64,000 nucleotides of DNA from Herbaspirillum sp. AP02 (GTDB taxonomy: Bacteria > Pseudomonadota > Gammaproteobacteria > Burkholderiales > Burkholderiaceae_D): assembly GCF_015767275.1 (NCBI RefSeq), contig NZ_JADWMY010000004.1:287419-351418 (forward strand), read 5' to 3'. Within the stretch, counting starts at the first letter, position 1, and each line of letters begins with the position of its first letter. Below are positions 33,774 to 41,864 of this stretch, in pieces. Below the pieces are notes generated by a model. That model was not told where the DNA came from. It did not search any database and saw only the letters and a list, made by a program, of their open reading frames with translations. The translations under genes and the position numbers were made by a program.

Positions 33774-34195
33774 TGTATCTCCAGGGGACTGGCTTGCCCC
33801 GCGAGTTGAATCAAGGTGCTGTCACGTTCAGGTGCGTAACGCGCCCACAGAATATCGACTGCATGCCGTCGGAAAACGCTGGGACTGACGACTTCTTCCC
33901 GGCGCGGGTCCCATTGCTGGTGATCGAGGCAGACCGAACCCCGGCTCTGCCACCATCGCTGACGGGCTCGCCGCAGATGGTCCGGCTGTTCGATCACCTG
34001 CCTCAACTCCTCCAGCAGCGCGATGCCGGGGGCAGACCACATGGGCCTCACATCCCACAAGGCCACGCCGTGATGCCAGAAACTGAACTGGTAACGCGCG
34101 TCCCAACGCTCGTTACCTACATGGACATGCGGCGGGCAGTGCTCGTCACGGGTGAAGACGGAAACGACCAGACCCTTGTAGCTGCAGATTTTCAT
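33770..34195 (-). CDS. DUF4160-type protein, putative toxin partner
   Basis: 141 residues from the ATG at 34195 (MKICSYKGLVVSVFTRDEHC). The CPPHVHVGNERWDARYQFSF segment is the DUF4160 hallmark. Members are about 80-100 residues; this has a C-terminal extension (from about residue 60). Upstream reading to 34285 would start inside the operator and is rejected. It lies directly behind a 17-bp dyad at 34197-34213. Biochemical activity of DUF4160 is not established. Confidence 0.65.
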   Translation of the reverse strand: MKICSYKGLVVSVFTRDEHCPPHVHVGNERWDARYQFSFWHHGVALWDVRPMWSAPGIALLEELRQVIEQPDHLRRARQRWWQSRGSVCLDHQQWDPRREEVVSPSVFRRHAVDILWARYAPERDSTLIQLAGQASPLEIQ

Positions 34196-34196
34196 A

Positions 34197-34213
34197 AACC
34201 TAACAGTTAGGTT
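34197..34213. promoter_or_regulatory. 17-bp dyad operator candidate at the DUF4160/DUF2442 promoter
   Basis: AACCTAAC-A-GTTAGGTT is a perfect 8-bp-arm inverted repeat ending 1 nt before the DUF4160 start codon. Position over the ribosome site and size are typical of toxin-antitoxin autoregulation. Binding by the basic DUF2442 protein is inference. Confidence 0.6.
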
Positions 34214-34320
34214 ATAGGATTGAAAGCCCCGACGCAAGCTTTGGACACAAACAGGTTCACCCAGATGAGTTACCTGAAGCACCAAAACAACACATGGATG
34301 CGTACGGGGAGCGGACGCGA

Positions 34321-34337
34321 TGCCGCTTTCAGCGGCA
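34321..34337 (-). terminator. Hairpin downstream of galM
   Basis: TGCCGCT-TTC-AGCGGCA is a perfect 7-bp stem located about 90 nt after the galM stop on the minus strand. It lacks a T-run. Possible transcription end or mRNA-protecting hairpin. Confidence 0.35.
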
Positions 34338-34424
34338 CCGGGAGCGGAGGAGGCTAAAGAGAGAGGAAGGACAAGTCAGCAGTAACGCGGATGTAGGACT
34401 GCTTTATTCAAAAATTTCAATCTT

Positions 34425-35489
34425 TCAGTCGCGCACGCCCAGGCGATATACCGTGGTCTGCCGATAGACCTGCCCCGGTCGCAGGATCACCGCTTCACTC
34501 AAGGGCGTGTTGACCTGGTCCGGGTAGGACTGCGCTTCCAGGCAGAAGCCGTCGTGGATGGCATATGGCTGCTCGCCCCGGCCCTGCACGCCGGAGAGGA
34601 AATTGCCGCTGTAGAACTGCAGGCCGATCTCGGTGGTGGCGACACGCAATTCGCGTCCCGAACCCGGTTCGTAGACGGTGGCGACCTCGCGCAGTGTCTG
34701 CGCCACGCGGCTCTCGCCGGGCACCGGTTCATGCTCGCTGCGCAGGCAATAACAATGATCGAAGCCGCCGGCCAGTTTCAGCTGCGGATCGGGCCAGTCC
34801 AGACGCGGACCGATCGGCGCCGGCTGGCGGAAGTCGAAGGCGCTGCCGGCGACCTCGGCGCGTGCTTCCGGGATCAGGCTGGCATCGACCTGCAGGTAGG
34901 CGTCGGCATCGATGGCGATGATGTGGTCGCGGATATCGCTGGCACCGCCATTGAGATTGAAGTAGGCGTGCGAGGTCAGGTTGATGGGCGTGGCGGCATT
35001 GCTGGTGGCGGTGTAGTCGATGCGCAACTGACCATCGTCATCCAGCCGATACAACACCGACGCCATCATCGTGCCGGGAAAACCCGCTTGTCCGTCTGGC
35101 GACACCAGCATCAGGCGCAGGCCTTCGGGGTCCGGCTGAACCTGCCAGCGCTGGGCATGAAAACCGTCGCGGCCACCATGCAGATGGTTCTCCCCTTCGT
35201 TGCAATCGACCTGTCGCGCCACCCCATCCAGAGTGAAACGGCCACCGGCGATGCGATTGCCCCAGCGACCAACAATGGCGCCGAAATAGGCCGGGTTGTG
35301 CTGGTATTGCTCCACCCGGTCGAAGCCCAGCAGGATGTCGGCTTCGCGGCCATAGCGGTCGGGGGCCCACCAGTTGACCATGGTGGCACCGAGGTCGCTG
35401 ATGGTCACGCGCATGCCGGTGTGGTTGCGCAGGGTGTAGAGCTGGATGCCGTCGGCGGCGGTGGTGTGGGAAAGGGTGAAATGGGTCAT
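34425..35489 (-). CDS. galM: Aldose 1-epimerase (galactose mutarotase)
   Basis: 354 residues of the GalM beta-sandwich family. Catalytic and substrate motifs: GRWGNRIAGGRFTLDG, NHLHGG (catalytic His), INLTSHAYFNLNG (second His), the acid/base region PYAIHDGFCLEAQSYPD. It interconverts alpha and beta anomers of aldoses in the cytoplasm. Its start overlaps the stop of xylR by ATGA, so it is the second gene of a xylR-galM unit. Here it probably speeds supply of the xylose anomer used by the dehydrogenase encoded across the divergent promoter. Confidence 0.93.
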   Translation of the reverse strand: MTHFTLSHTTAADGIQLYTLRNHTGMRVTISDLGATMVNWWAPDRYGREADILLGFDRVEQYQHNPAYFGAIVGRWGNRIAGGRFTLDGVARQVDCNEGENHLHGGRDGFHAQRWQVQPDPEGLRLMLVSPDGQAGFPGTMMASVLYRLDDDGQLRIDYTATSNAATPINLTSHAYFNLNGGASDIRDHIIAIDADAYLQVDASLIPEARAEVAGSAFDFRQPAPIGPRLDWPDPQLKLAGGFDHCYCLRSEHEPVPGESRVAQTLREVATVYEPGSGRELRVATTEIGLQFYSGNFLSGVQGRGEQPYAIHDGFCLEAQSYPDQVNTPLSEAVILRPGQVYRQTTVYRLGVRD

Positions 35490-36742
35490 TTTATGGAGGT
35501 GAGGAGGGTGTTCCCTGCGGTTTTCTTTTTCTGCCGTGGCGCAGGAGCAGCGGAATGCTCCAGCCCGGCGACGAATTGTTCCTGGTATTCCTTGGGCGTG
35601 CAGCCCAGTTCGCGCTTGAAGACGGCGTGCATGTATTGCACGGTGGTGAAGCCGCAGCTCACGGCGATCTCGGCGGCATGGCTGCCGGCCTGCTCCAGCA
35701 TGCGCTTGGCGGCTTCCAGCTTGAAACGCAGGATTTCATCATGGACGCTGCGCCCCAGTTCGCGCCGGAAATACCATTCCAGCGAGGACCGTGAGATGCC
35801 CACGTAATCGGCCACCTGATCGGTCTTGATGCCCTGGCAGGCGTATTGCCGGATGAAGTGCAGCGCCTGCATCACATGCGGGTGATTGCGTACCTCGTGG
35901 CGACTGGAGGCCAGGACATTGATGCCCACCGGCGGCACCATGATGCGGGTGTCCGGGAAGCGCGCCCCATGCAGCATCTGGTGCAGCAGGTGAGCGGCGG
36001 TGCGGCCCATTTCCACGCTGCCCTGGATCACCGAACTGAGCGGGATGCGCGTCAGCACGCGGGCCAGGGGATCGTTGTCGATGCCGATCAGCGCCACCTG
36101 TTCGGGCACGGCGATACCGGCAAACAGGCAGGCCTGCAGCAGCTGGCGCGCGCGGGCATCGGTGACGGCGATGATGCCCACCGGCTTGGGCAGGCTGCGC
36201 ACCCAGGCGATCTGCTGTTCCACGGCCGTATCCCAGGACTGCGCGCTGGTGCCCACGCCCCGGTAGATATGGCCTTCGATGCCATCGGCGGCAGTCAGGC
36301 TGGTGAAGATGCGCTCTCGCTCCTGGGCCCATCGGTTGCAGTCGGACTCGGGCAGGCTGAACAGGGCGAAATGCTGCAGGCCGGCCTCGATCAGGTGGTC
36401 GTAGGCCAGCTTGACCATCTTGACGTTGTCGGTCGCCACATAGGGGCGGTTGGCCGGATATTGGGAGGGATCGGCATAGGAACCGCCGATGGCTACCACC
36501 GGCAATTGCACCCCTTCCAGCGCGGCCGTGGTGACCGGGTCGTCAAAGTCGGCAATGATGCCGTGCCCGGCCCAGCGCTCTATGCCTTGCGGGCGACAGC
36601 GGAAGTCCTCTTCCAGGTAGAGGTCCCAGGAAGCGCGGGTACTGCTGATGTATTCGCCGATGCCGGAAATGATTTCCCGGTCGAATATCTTGTTGCCATT
36701 GAAGAGCAACGCAATCCTGTGCACCGTGGGTACTTTTGCCAC
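35486..36742 (-). CDS. xylR: XylR-type transcriptional activator (LacI-like sensor + AraC HTH)
   Basis: 418 residues from a GTG start at 36742, preceded by AAGGAG with good spacing; the 41 extra upstream residues have no family similarity. The N-terminal two-thirds is a periplasmic-binding-protein-like sugar sensor (VHRIALLFNGNKIFDREIISG to PVGINVLASS). The C-terminal HTH_18 (about 300-395) has VADYVGISRSSLEWYFRRELG and CGFTTVQYMHAVFKRELG. This is the E. coli XylR plan, with an extra basic C-terminus. It lies divergent from xylFGH and very likely activates it with D-xylose. Confidence 0.9.
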   Translation of the reverse strand: MAKVPTVHRIALLFNGNKIFDREIISGIGEYISSTRASWDLYLEEDFRCRPQGIERWAGHGIIADFDDPVTTAALEGVQLPVVAIGGSYADPSQYPANRPYVATDNVKMVKLAYDHLIEAGLQHFALFSLPESDCNRWAQERERIFTSLTAADGIEGHIYRGVGTSAQSWDTAVEQQIAWVRSLPKPVGIIAVTDARARQLLQACLFAGIAVPEQVALIGIDNDPLARVLTRIPLSSVIQGSVEMGRTAAHLLHQMLHGARFPDTRIMVPPVGINVLASSRHEVRNHPHVMQALHFIRQYACQGIKTDQVADYVGISRSSLEWYFRRELGRSVHDEILRFKLEAAKRMLEQAGSHAAEIAVSCGFTTVQYMHAVFKRELGCTPKEYQEQFVAGLEHSAAPAPRQKKKTAGNTLLTSIK

Positions 36743-37072
36743 GCTGTGTCTCCTTGGGGTGGCGTCGCTGGGCGCGCCATTTTTGTCTGGATGGGCTCTG
36801 GTGTCGAATTGTAGCGAGCCGTGGTCGAAATGATCGATATGTGCTCCTGCAACAAAAAGAATCACTAAGCCGTTTGGTCAATTTCGTAATTGTAGAGGGG
36901 ATTGGCCCGGGGCTAGTATCCCCCTCGCACCATCATGCGGCGCATTCGTCCCCTGCCCTACCCGGCCCCATGCGGCTTTGGAAGCTTTTGCACCAGATCA
37001 GGCCTCCACATCCACCGGACAGCGCCGCTTCAAAAATCATAATCAAATTTAATTCAAATCGGAGACTGGACT
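36743..37072. promoter_or_regulatory. xylR/xylF divergent promoter region
   Basis: 330 nt without a gene. The octamer AATTGTAG occurs twice as a direct repeat (36807-36814 and 36888-36895), each preceded by a TCG-type half-site. A possible xylF promoter is TTGTAG (36890-36895) and TAGTAT (36914-36919) with 18-bp spacing, so the second repeat would overlap its -35 box, where an AraC-type activator binds. The xylF ribosome site is ATCGGAG just before 37073. Assignments are inference. Confidence 0.45.
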
Positions 37073-38089
37073 ATGAAGGCAATGCTGAAGAAGACCGTAT
37101 TGGCGCTGATGACCGTGACCACCCTGTCCATGGTGGCCGGTAGCGCCATGGCCGATGCCAAGAACCCCAAGATCGGCTTTTCCATCGACGACCTGCGCGT
37201 GGAGCGCTGGGCACGTGACCGCGATTTCTTCACTGCCGCTGCCGAGAAGCTGGGTGCCAAGGTGTTCGTGCAATCGGCCGATGCCAGCGAACAGCGCCAG
37301 ATTTCCCAGATCGAGAACCTGATCTCGCGTGGCGTGGACGTGATCGTGATCGTGCCCTTCAATGCCACCGTGCTGACCAACACCATCAAGGAAGCCAAGA
37401 AGGCCGGCATCAAGGTGCTGTCCTATGACCGCCTGATCCTCAACGCCGACGTGGATGCCTACATCTCCTTCGACAACGAGAAGGTCGGTGAAATGCAGGC
37501 CGAGGGCATCCTGAAGGTCAAGAACAAGGGCAACTTCTTCCTGCTGGGCGGCTCGCCCACCGACAACAACGCCAAGATGTTCCGCGAAGGTCAGATGAAG
37601 GCCCTGAAGCCCTACATCGACAAGGGCGACATCAAGATCGTCGGCCAGCAATGGGTCAAGGAATGGAACCCGACCGAAGCCCTCTCCATCGTCGAGAATG
37701 CGCTGACCGCCAACAACAACAAGATCGACGCCATCGTCGCTTCCAATGACGGTACCGCCGGTGGTGCGATCCAGGCTCTGGCCGCGCAGAAGCTGGCGGG
37801 CAAGGTGCCGGTCTCGGGCCAGGATGCCGACCTGGCCGCCGTCAAGCGTGTCGTGGCCGGTACCCAGACCATGACCGTCTACAAGCCTCTGAAGCAGATC
37901 GCCACCGAGGCCGCCAACCTGTCCGTGCAACTGGCGCGCAACGAAAAGCCGACCTACAACGCCCAGTATGACAACGGCTTCAAGAAGGTCGACAGCCTGC
38001 TGTTGAAGCCCATCCTGCTGACCAAGGAGAACGTCAAGGTGCTGGTCGACGACGGCTTCTACACCCAGGCCCAGATCGACGGCCGTTGA
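37073..38089 (+). CDS. xylF: D-xylose ABC transporter periplasmic binding protein
   Basis: 338 residues. Signal peptide ends near SAMADA (residue 28). The mature protein has the XylF pattern: KIGFSIDDLRVERWARDRDF, SADASEQRQISQIENLI, DAYISFDNEKVG, SNDGTAGGAIQAL and SGQDADLAAVKR. It binds D-xylose in the periplasm. First gene of a six-gene operon running to 44577. A 26-nt hairpin at 38119-38144 just after it probably stabilises the xylF part of the mRNA. Confidence 0.95.
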   Translation: MKAMLKKTVLALMTVTTLSMVAGSAMADAKNPKIGFSIDDLRVERWARDRDFFTAAAEKLGAKVFVQSADASEQRQISQIENLISRGVDVIVIVPFNATVLTNTIKEAKKAGIKVLSYDRLILNADVDAYISFDNEKVGEMQAEGILKVKNKGNFFLLGGSPTDNNAKMFREGQMKALKPYIDKGDIKIVGQQWVKEWNPTEALSIVENALTANNNKIDAIVASNDGTAGGAIQALAAQKLAGKVPVSGQDADLAAVKRVVAGTQTMTVYKPLKQIATEAANLSVQLARNEKPTYNAQYDNGFKKVDSLLLKPILLTKENVKVLVDDGFYTQAQIDGR

Positions 38090-38118
38090 TTCCTGCATGA
38101 GGCGTAATGCATGAGGCA

Positions 38119-38144
38119 TGCCGGCTGCCCTCGCGGTAGCCGGC
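38119..38144 (+). other. Intercistronic hairpin between xylF and xylG
   Basis: TGCCGGCTGCC pairs with GGTAGCCGGCA (one G-T pair), loop of four nt, with no T-run. Binding-protein genes are often separated from their ATPase by such an RNA-processing hairpin, which raises the ratio of binding protein to membrane components. Confidence 0.55.
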
Positions 38145-38211
38145 AACGCCGTCCATGTCGACCAGACAGTCGGCCGGCATGGATTCCAGAGGCTTCTTGG
38201 AAAGAACAGGC

Positions 38212-39771
38212 ATGTCCGAGTATCTGTTAGAAATGAAAGGCATCGTCAAGAGCTTTGGCGGTGTGCGCGCGCTCGACGGCATCGACATCAAGATCCGTAC
38301 CGGTGAGTGCGTGGGCCTGTGCGGCGAGAACGGCGCAGGCAAGTCGACGCTGATGAAGATTCTCTCCGGCGTCTACCCCCACGGCACCTGGGACGGCGAA
38401 ATCCTGTGGGACGGCAAGCCGCTGCAGGCGCACTCAGTGCGCGATACGGAAGCGGCCGGCATCGTCATCATCCACCAGGAACTGATGCTGGTGCCGGAAC
38501 TGTCGGTGGCCGAGAATATCTTCATGGGCCACGAGATCACCCTGCCTGGTGGTCGCATGAACTACCCCGCCATGTACCGCCGCGCTGAAGAGCTCATGCG
38601 CGAGCTGAACATGCCCGACATCAATGTGGCCCTGCCGGTCTCGCAATACGGCGGCGGCCACCAGCAGCTGGTGGAGATCGCAAAGGCACTCAACAAGGAT
38701 GCGCGGCTGCTGATCCTGGACGAACCCTCGTCCTCGCTGACCGCCTCCGAGATCGCGGTGCTGCTCAAGATCATCAAGGACCTGAAGGCGCGTGGCGTGG
38801 CCTGCGTCTACATCTCGCACAAGCTGGACGAGGTGGCCGAGATCTGTGACACCATCTCGGTGATCCGCGATGGCAAACACATCGCCACCACGCCCATGCA
38901 GGAAATGGACGTGGACAAGATCATCACCCAGATGGTCGGTCGTGAAATCACGGCCATGTATCCCGAACGCAATCACGCCATCGGCGAAGTGGTGCTGGAG
39001 GCGCGCCACATCACCTGCTACGACATCGACAATCCGCGCCGCAAGCGCGTGGATGACGTGTCGTTCTCGGTGCGCCGCGGGGAAATCCTGGGCATCGCCG
39101 GTCTGGTGGGCGCCGGCCGCACCGAACTGGTGTCGGCCATCTTCGGCGCCTATCGCGGCCGTCACGAAGGCCAGGTACTGCTGGAAGGCAAGCTGGCCGA
39201 TACCGGTTCGCCGCTCAAGTCGATCCGGCGCGGCCTGTGCATGGTGCCGGAAGACCGCAAGCACCACGGCATCGTGCCCGACCTCGATGTCGGCCAGAAC
39301 ATCACCCTGACGGTGCTCAAGCGCTTCTCGCGTGGCAGCCGCATCGATGGCAGCGCCGAACTGAAGACCATCCAGGACGAGATCAGCCGCATGCGGGTCA
39401 AGACGGCCACGCCCTTCCTGCCCATTACCAGCCTCTCGGGCGGTAATCAGCAGAAGGCGGTGCTTTCCAAGATGCTGCTGGCCCAGCCCAAGGTATTGAT
39501 CCTGGACGAGCCAACCCGCGGCGTGGATGTGGGCGCCAAGGCCGAGATCTACCGCCTCATTTCGGAACTGGCCAAGCTGGGCCTGGCCATCATCATGGTG
39601 TCGTCCGAACTGGCGGAGGTGCTGGGCGTGTCGGACCGCGTACTGGTGATCGGCGAAGGCCGCCTGCGCGGCGACTTCGTCAACGACAAGCTGAGCCAGG
39701 AAACCGTGCTGGCCGCGGCGATCAACCAACCCGTACCGCAGGCGCCCACGCGCGCTGCGGCGGCAGGATAA
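38212..39771 (+). CDS. xylG: D-xylose ABC transporter, double ATP-binding protein
   Basis: 519 residues from the ATG at 38212. Two ABC domains: the first has Walker [10 protein letters not shown] (about 35-43), a [16 protein letters not shown] signature region and [12 protein letters not shown]. The second has a degenerate Walker A ([10 protein letters not shown]), the signature [14 protein letters not shown] and [15 protein letters not shown]. This is the sugar-importer (XylG/RbsA) type. It drives the XylH channel. Starts 122 nt after xylF. Confidence 0.95.
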   Translation: MSEYLLEMKGIVKSFGGVRALDGIDIKIRTGECVGLCGENGAGKSTLMKILSGVYPHGTWDGEILWDGKPLQAHSVRDTEAAGIVIIHQELMLVPELSVAENIFMGHEITLPGGRMNYPAMYRRAEELMRELNMPDINVALPVSQYGGGHQQLVEIAKALNKDARLLILDEPSSSLTASEIAVLLKIIKDLKARGVACVYISHKLDEVAEICDTISVIRDGKHIATTPMQEMDVDKIITQMVGREITAMYPERNHAIGEVVLEARHITCYDIDNPRRKRVDDVSFSVRRGEILGIAGLVGAGRTELVSAIFGAYRGRHEGQVLLEGKLADTGSPLKSIRRGLCMVPEDRKHHGIVPDLDVGQNITLTVLKRFSRGSRIDGSAELKTIQDEISRMRVKTATPFLPITSLSGGNQQKAVLSKMLLAQPKVLILDEPTRGVDVGAKAEIYRLISELAKLGLAIIMVSSELAEVLGVSDRVLVIGEGRLRGDFVNDKLSQETVLAAAINQPVPQAPTRAAAAG

Positions 39772-39792
39772 AAATCACAAGGTGAATCCGGT

Positions 39793-40950
39793 ATGACTTC
39801 AAGCAATCTGGCCAACATGGCCGACCTCAAGCAGGTATTCCGCCGCTACAAGATCATTGCGCTGCTGATCGCCATCGCCATCATCTGGGGCTTCTTCAGC
39901 TTCATGACCGAGGGTGGCTTCCTGACGCCGCGCAACCTGTCCAACCTGCTGCGCCAGATGTCGGTGACCGGCATCCTTGCCTGCGGCATGGTGCTGGTGA
40001 TCATCGCCGGCGAGATCGACCTCTCGGTGGGTTCGCTGCTGGGCCTGCTGGGCGGCATCGCCGCGCTGCTGGACGTGAGCCACCACCTGCCGCTGGCACT
40101 GAACCTGGTGCTGGCACTGGGCTTCGGCCTGGCGCTGGGGCTGCTGAACGGCTACCTGACGGCCTACCTGGGCATCCCCTCCTTCATCGTCGGCCTGGGC
40201 GGCATGCTGGCCTTCCGCGGCATCCTGCTGGGCATCACCGGTGGCCTGACCATCGCCCCGGTCTCGGACAACATGGTCTACCTCGGCCAGGGTTACCTGC
40301 CACCACAAATGGGCGTGGCGCTGGGCGTGGCGCTGTTCGTGCTGGCGCTGGCGCTGACCTGGATGAGCCGGCTCAACCGCAGCCGCCATGGCCTGCCGCT
40401 GGCGGCACTGTGGCGTGATGGCCTGAAGGTGGTGGTCATCGGCGCGGTGCTGCTGGCCTTCGTGCGCACGCTCAACAGCTATGACGGCATCCCGGTGCCG
40501 GTGCTGCTGTTGCTGGCGCTGCTGGGCCTGTTCAGCTATGTGAGCACGCAGACCGTGTTCGGCCGCCGCATCTATTCGGTGGGCAGCAACATGGAAGCCA
40601 CCCGTCTGTCGGGCGTAAACGTGCAGGCCGTCAAGCTGTGGGTGTTCGGCATCATGGGTGTGATGTGCGCGCTGGCCGGTCTGGTCAACACCGCCCGCCT
40701 GGCTGCCGGTTCGCCCTCGGCCGGCAACATGGGCGAGCTGGACGCCATCGCCGCCTGCTTCATCGGCGGCACCTCCATGCGCGGGGGCTCCGGCACCATC
40801 TATGGCGCCCTGATCGGCGCACTGGTGATGGCCAGCCTGGACAACGGCATGTCCATGCTGGACGTGGGCACCTACTGGCAGATGATCGTCAAGGGCAGCA
40901 TCCTGGTGCTGGCCGTGTGGGTGGATGTGAGCACCCGTTCGGGCCGCTGA
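39793..40950 (+). CDS. xylH: D-xylose ABC transporter permease
   Basis: 385-residue permease of the XylH/RbsC type with about ten to eleven hydrophobic segments. Conserved GEIDLSVGSLLGL (near 76-88), IPSFIVGLGGMLAFRG and GNMGELDAIAACFIGGTSMRGG. XylH is longer than RbsC because of an inserted cytoplasmic segment around SRLNRSRHGLPLAAL, seen here. Follows xylG by 21 nt. Confidence 0.95.
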   Translation: MTSSNLANMADLKQVFRRYKIIALLIAIAIIWGFFSFMTEGGFLTPRNLSNLLRQMSVTGILACGMVLVIIAGEIDLSVGSLLGLLGGIAALLDVSHHLPLALNLVLALGFGLALGLLNGYLTAYLGIPSFIVGLGGMLAFRGILLGITGGLTIAPVSDNMVYLGQGYLPPQMGVALGVALFVLALALTWMSRLNRSRHGLPLAALWRDGLKVVVIGAVLLAFVRTLNSYDGIPVPVLLLLALLGLFSYVSTQTVFGRRIYSVGSNMEATRLSGVNVQAVKLWVFGIMGVMCALAGLVNTARLAAGSPSAGNMGELDAIAACFIGGTSMRGGSGTIYGALIGALVMASLDNGMSMLDVGTYWQMIVKGSILVLAVWVDVSTRSGR

Positions 40951-41039
40951 GCCGCACGTCGACAGATCATCGGACACATCATTCAATTCGTTTCCGGGCC
41001 GCTCTGGCGGCCCACCTTACCTCGCAGGAGTTACCCAGC

Positions 41040-41831
41040 ATGACCGCAGCTACCGCCCCTATTTTCGAACACGCGCTCTACCGCAGCCTCGCCGGCAAGC
41101 GGGTCGTCATCACCGGCGGCGGCAGCGGCATCGGCGCAGCGCTGGTGGAAGCCTTCGCCGCGCAGGGCGCCCAGGTGTACTTCCTGGACATCGCTGCCGA
41201 ATCTTCCGAGGCGCTGGTGGCCTCCTTGAAGGATGCAGCGGTGCCGCCGCGCTTCTTCCGCTGCAACCTGATGGACCTGGATGCCCTGCGCGCCACCTTC
41301 GCCGAGGTCATCGCCGCCGCCGGCACCATCGACATCCTCATCAACAACGCCGCCAACGACGATCGCCACAAGACCGCCGACGTCACCCCGGCCTACTGGG
41401 ACGAGCGCATCGCCGTCAACCTGCGCCACCAGTTCTTCTGTGCCCAGGCCGTGTTGCCGGGCATGCGGGCGCAGCAATCGGGCGTGATCCTCAATTTCGG
41501 CTCCATTTCCTGGCATCTGGGCCTGCCCGACCTGACCCTCTACATGACCGCCAAGGCCGGTATCGAGGGCATGACGCACGGCATGGCGCGTGATTTCGGG
41601 CGTGACGGCGTGCGGGTCAACGCCATCATCCCGGGTGCCATCCGCACCCCGCGCCAGACGCTGTTGTGGCACACCCCCGAAGAAGAGGCGAAAATCCTGG
41701 CTGCGCAATGCCTGCCCACCCGCGTCGATCCGCATGATGTCGCTGCACTGGCGCTGTTCCTGTCCTCGGACAGCGCAGCCAAGTGCACCGGTCGCGAATA
41801 CTACGTCGATGCGGGCTGGCTGGGCGCGTAA
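41040..41831 (+). CDS. SDR-type D-xylose 1-dehydrogenase
   Basis: 263-residue SDR from the ATG at 41040, preceded by CAGGAG. Motifs: TGGGSGIG (cofactor), NNAAND, catalytic Ser in GSISWH and YMTAK, and the NAIIPGAIRTPRQ segment seen in Caulobacter-type xylose dehydrogenases. It would oxidise D-xylose to xylono-lactone with NAD. Its place between the xylose transporter and a xylonate dehydratase strongly supports this role. First step of the Weimberg/Dahms route. Confidence 0.88.
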   Translation: MTAATAPIFEHALYRSLAGKRVVITGGGSGIGAALVEAFAAQGAQVYFLDIAAESSEALVASLKDAAVPPRFFRCNLMDLDALRATFAEVIAAAGTIDILINNAANDDRHKTADVTPAYWDERIAVNLRHQFFCAQAVLPGMRAQQSGVILNFGSISWHLGLPDLTLYMTAKAGIEGMTHGMARDFGRDGVRVNAIIPGAIRTPRQTLLWHTPEEEAKILAAQCLPTRVDPHDVAALALFLSSDSAAKCTGREYYVDAGWLGA

Positions 41832-41864
41832 CCTACCCAATCGCCCGCGGGCCAAGAGGAATCC

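Noticed and set aside
38434..39729. Minus-strand frame (431 codons) opposite xylG
   Set aside because: Antisense shadow of a strongly recognised ABC ATPase; composition is His/Gln/Asp-rich, as expected of reverse-frame reading.
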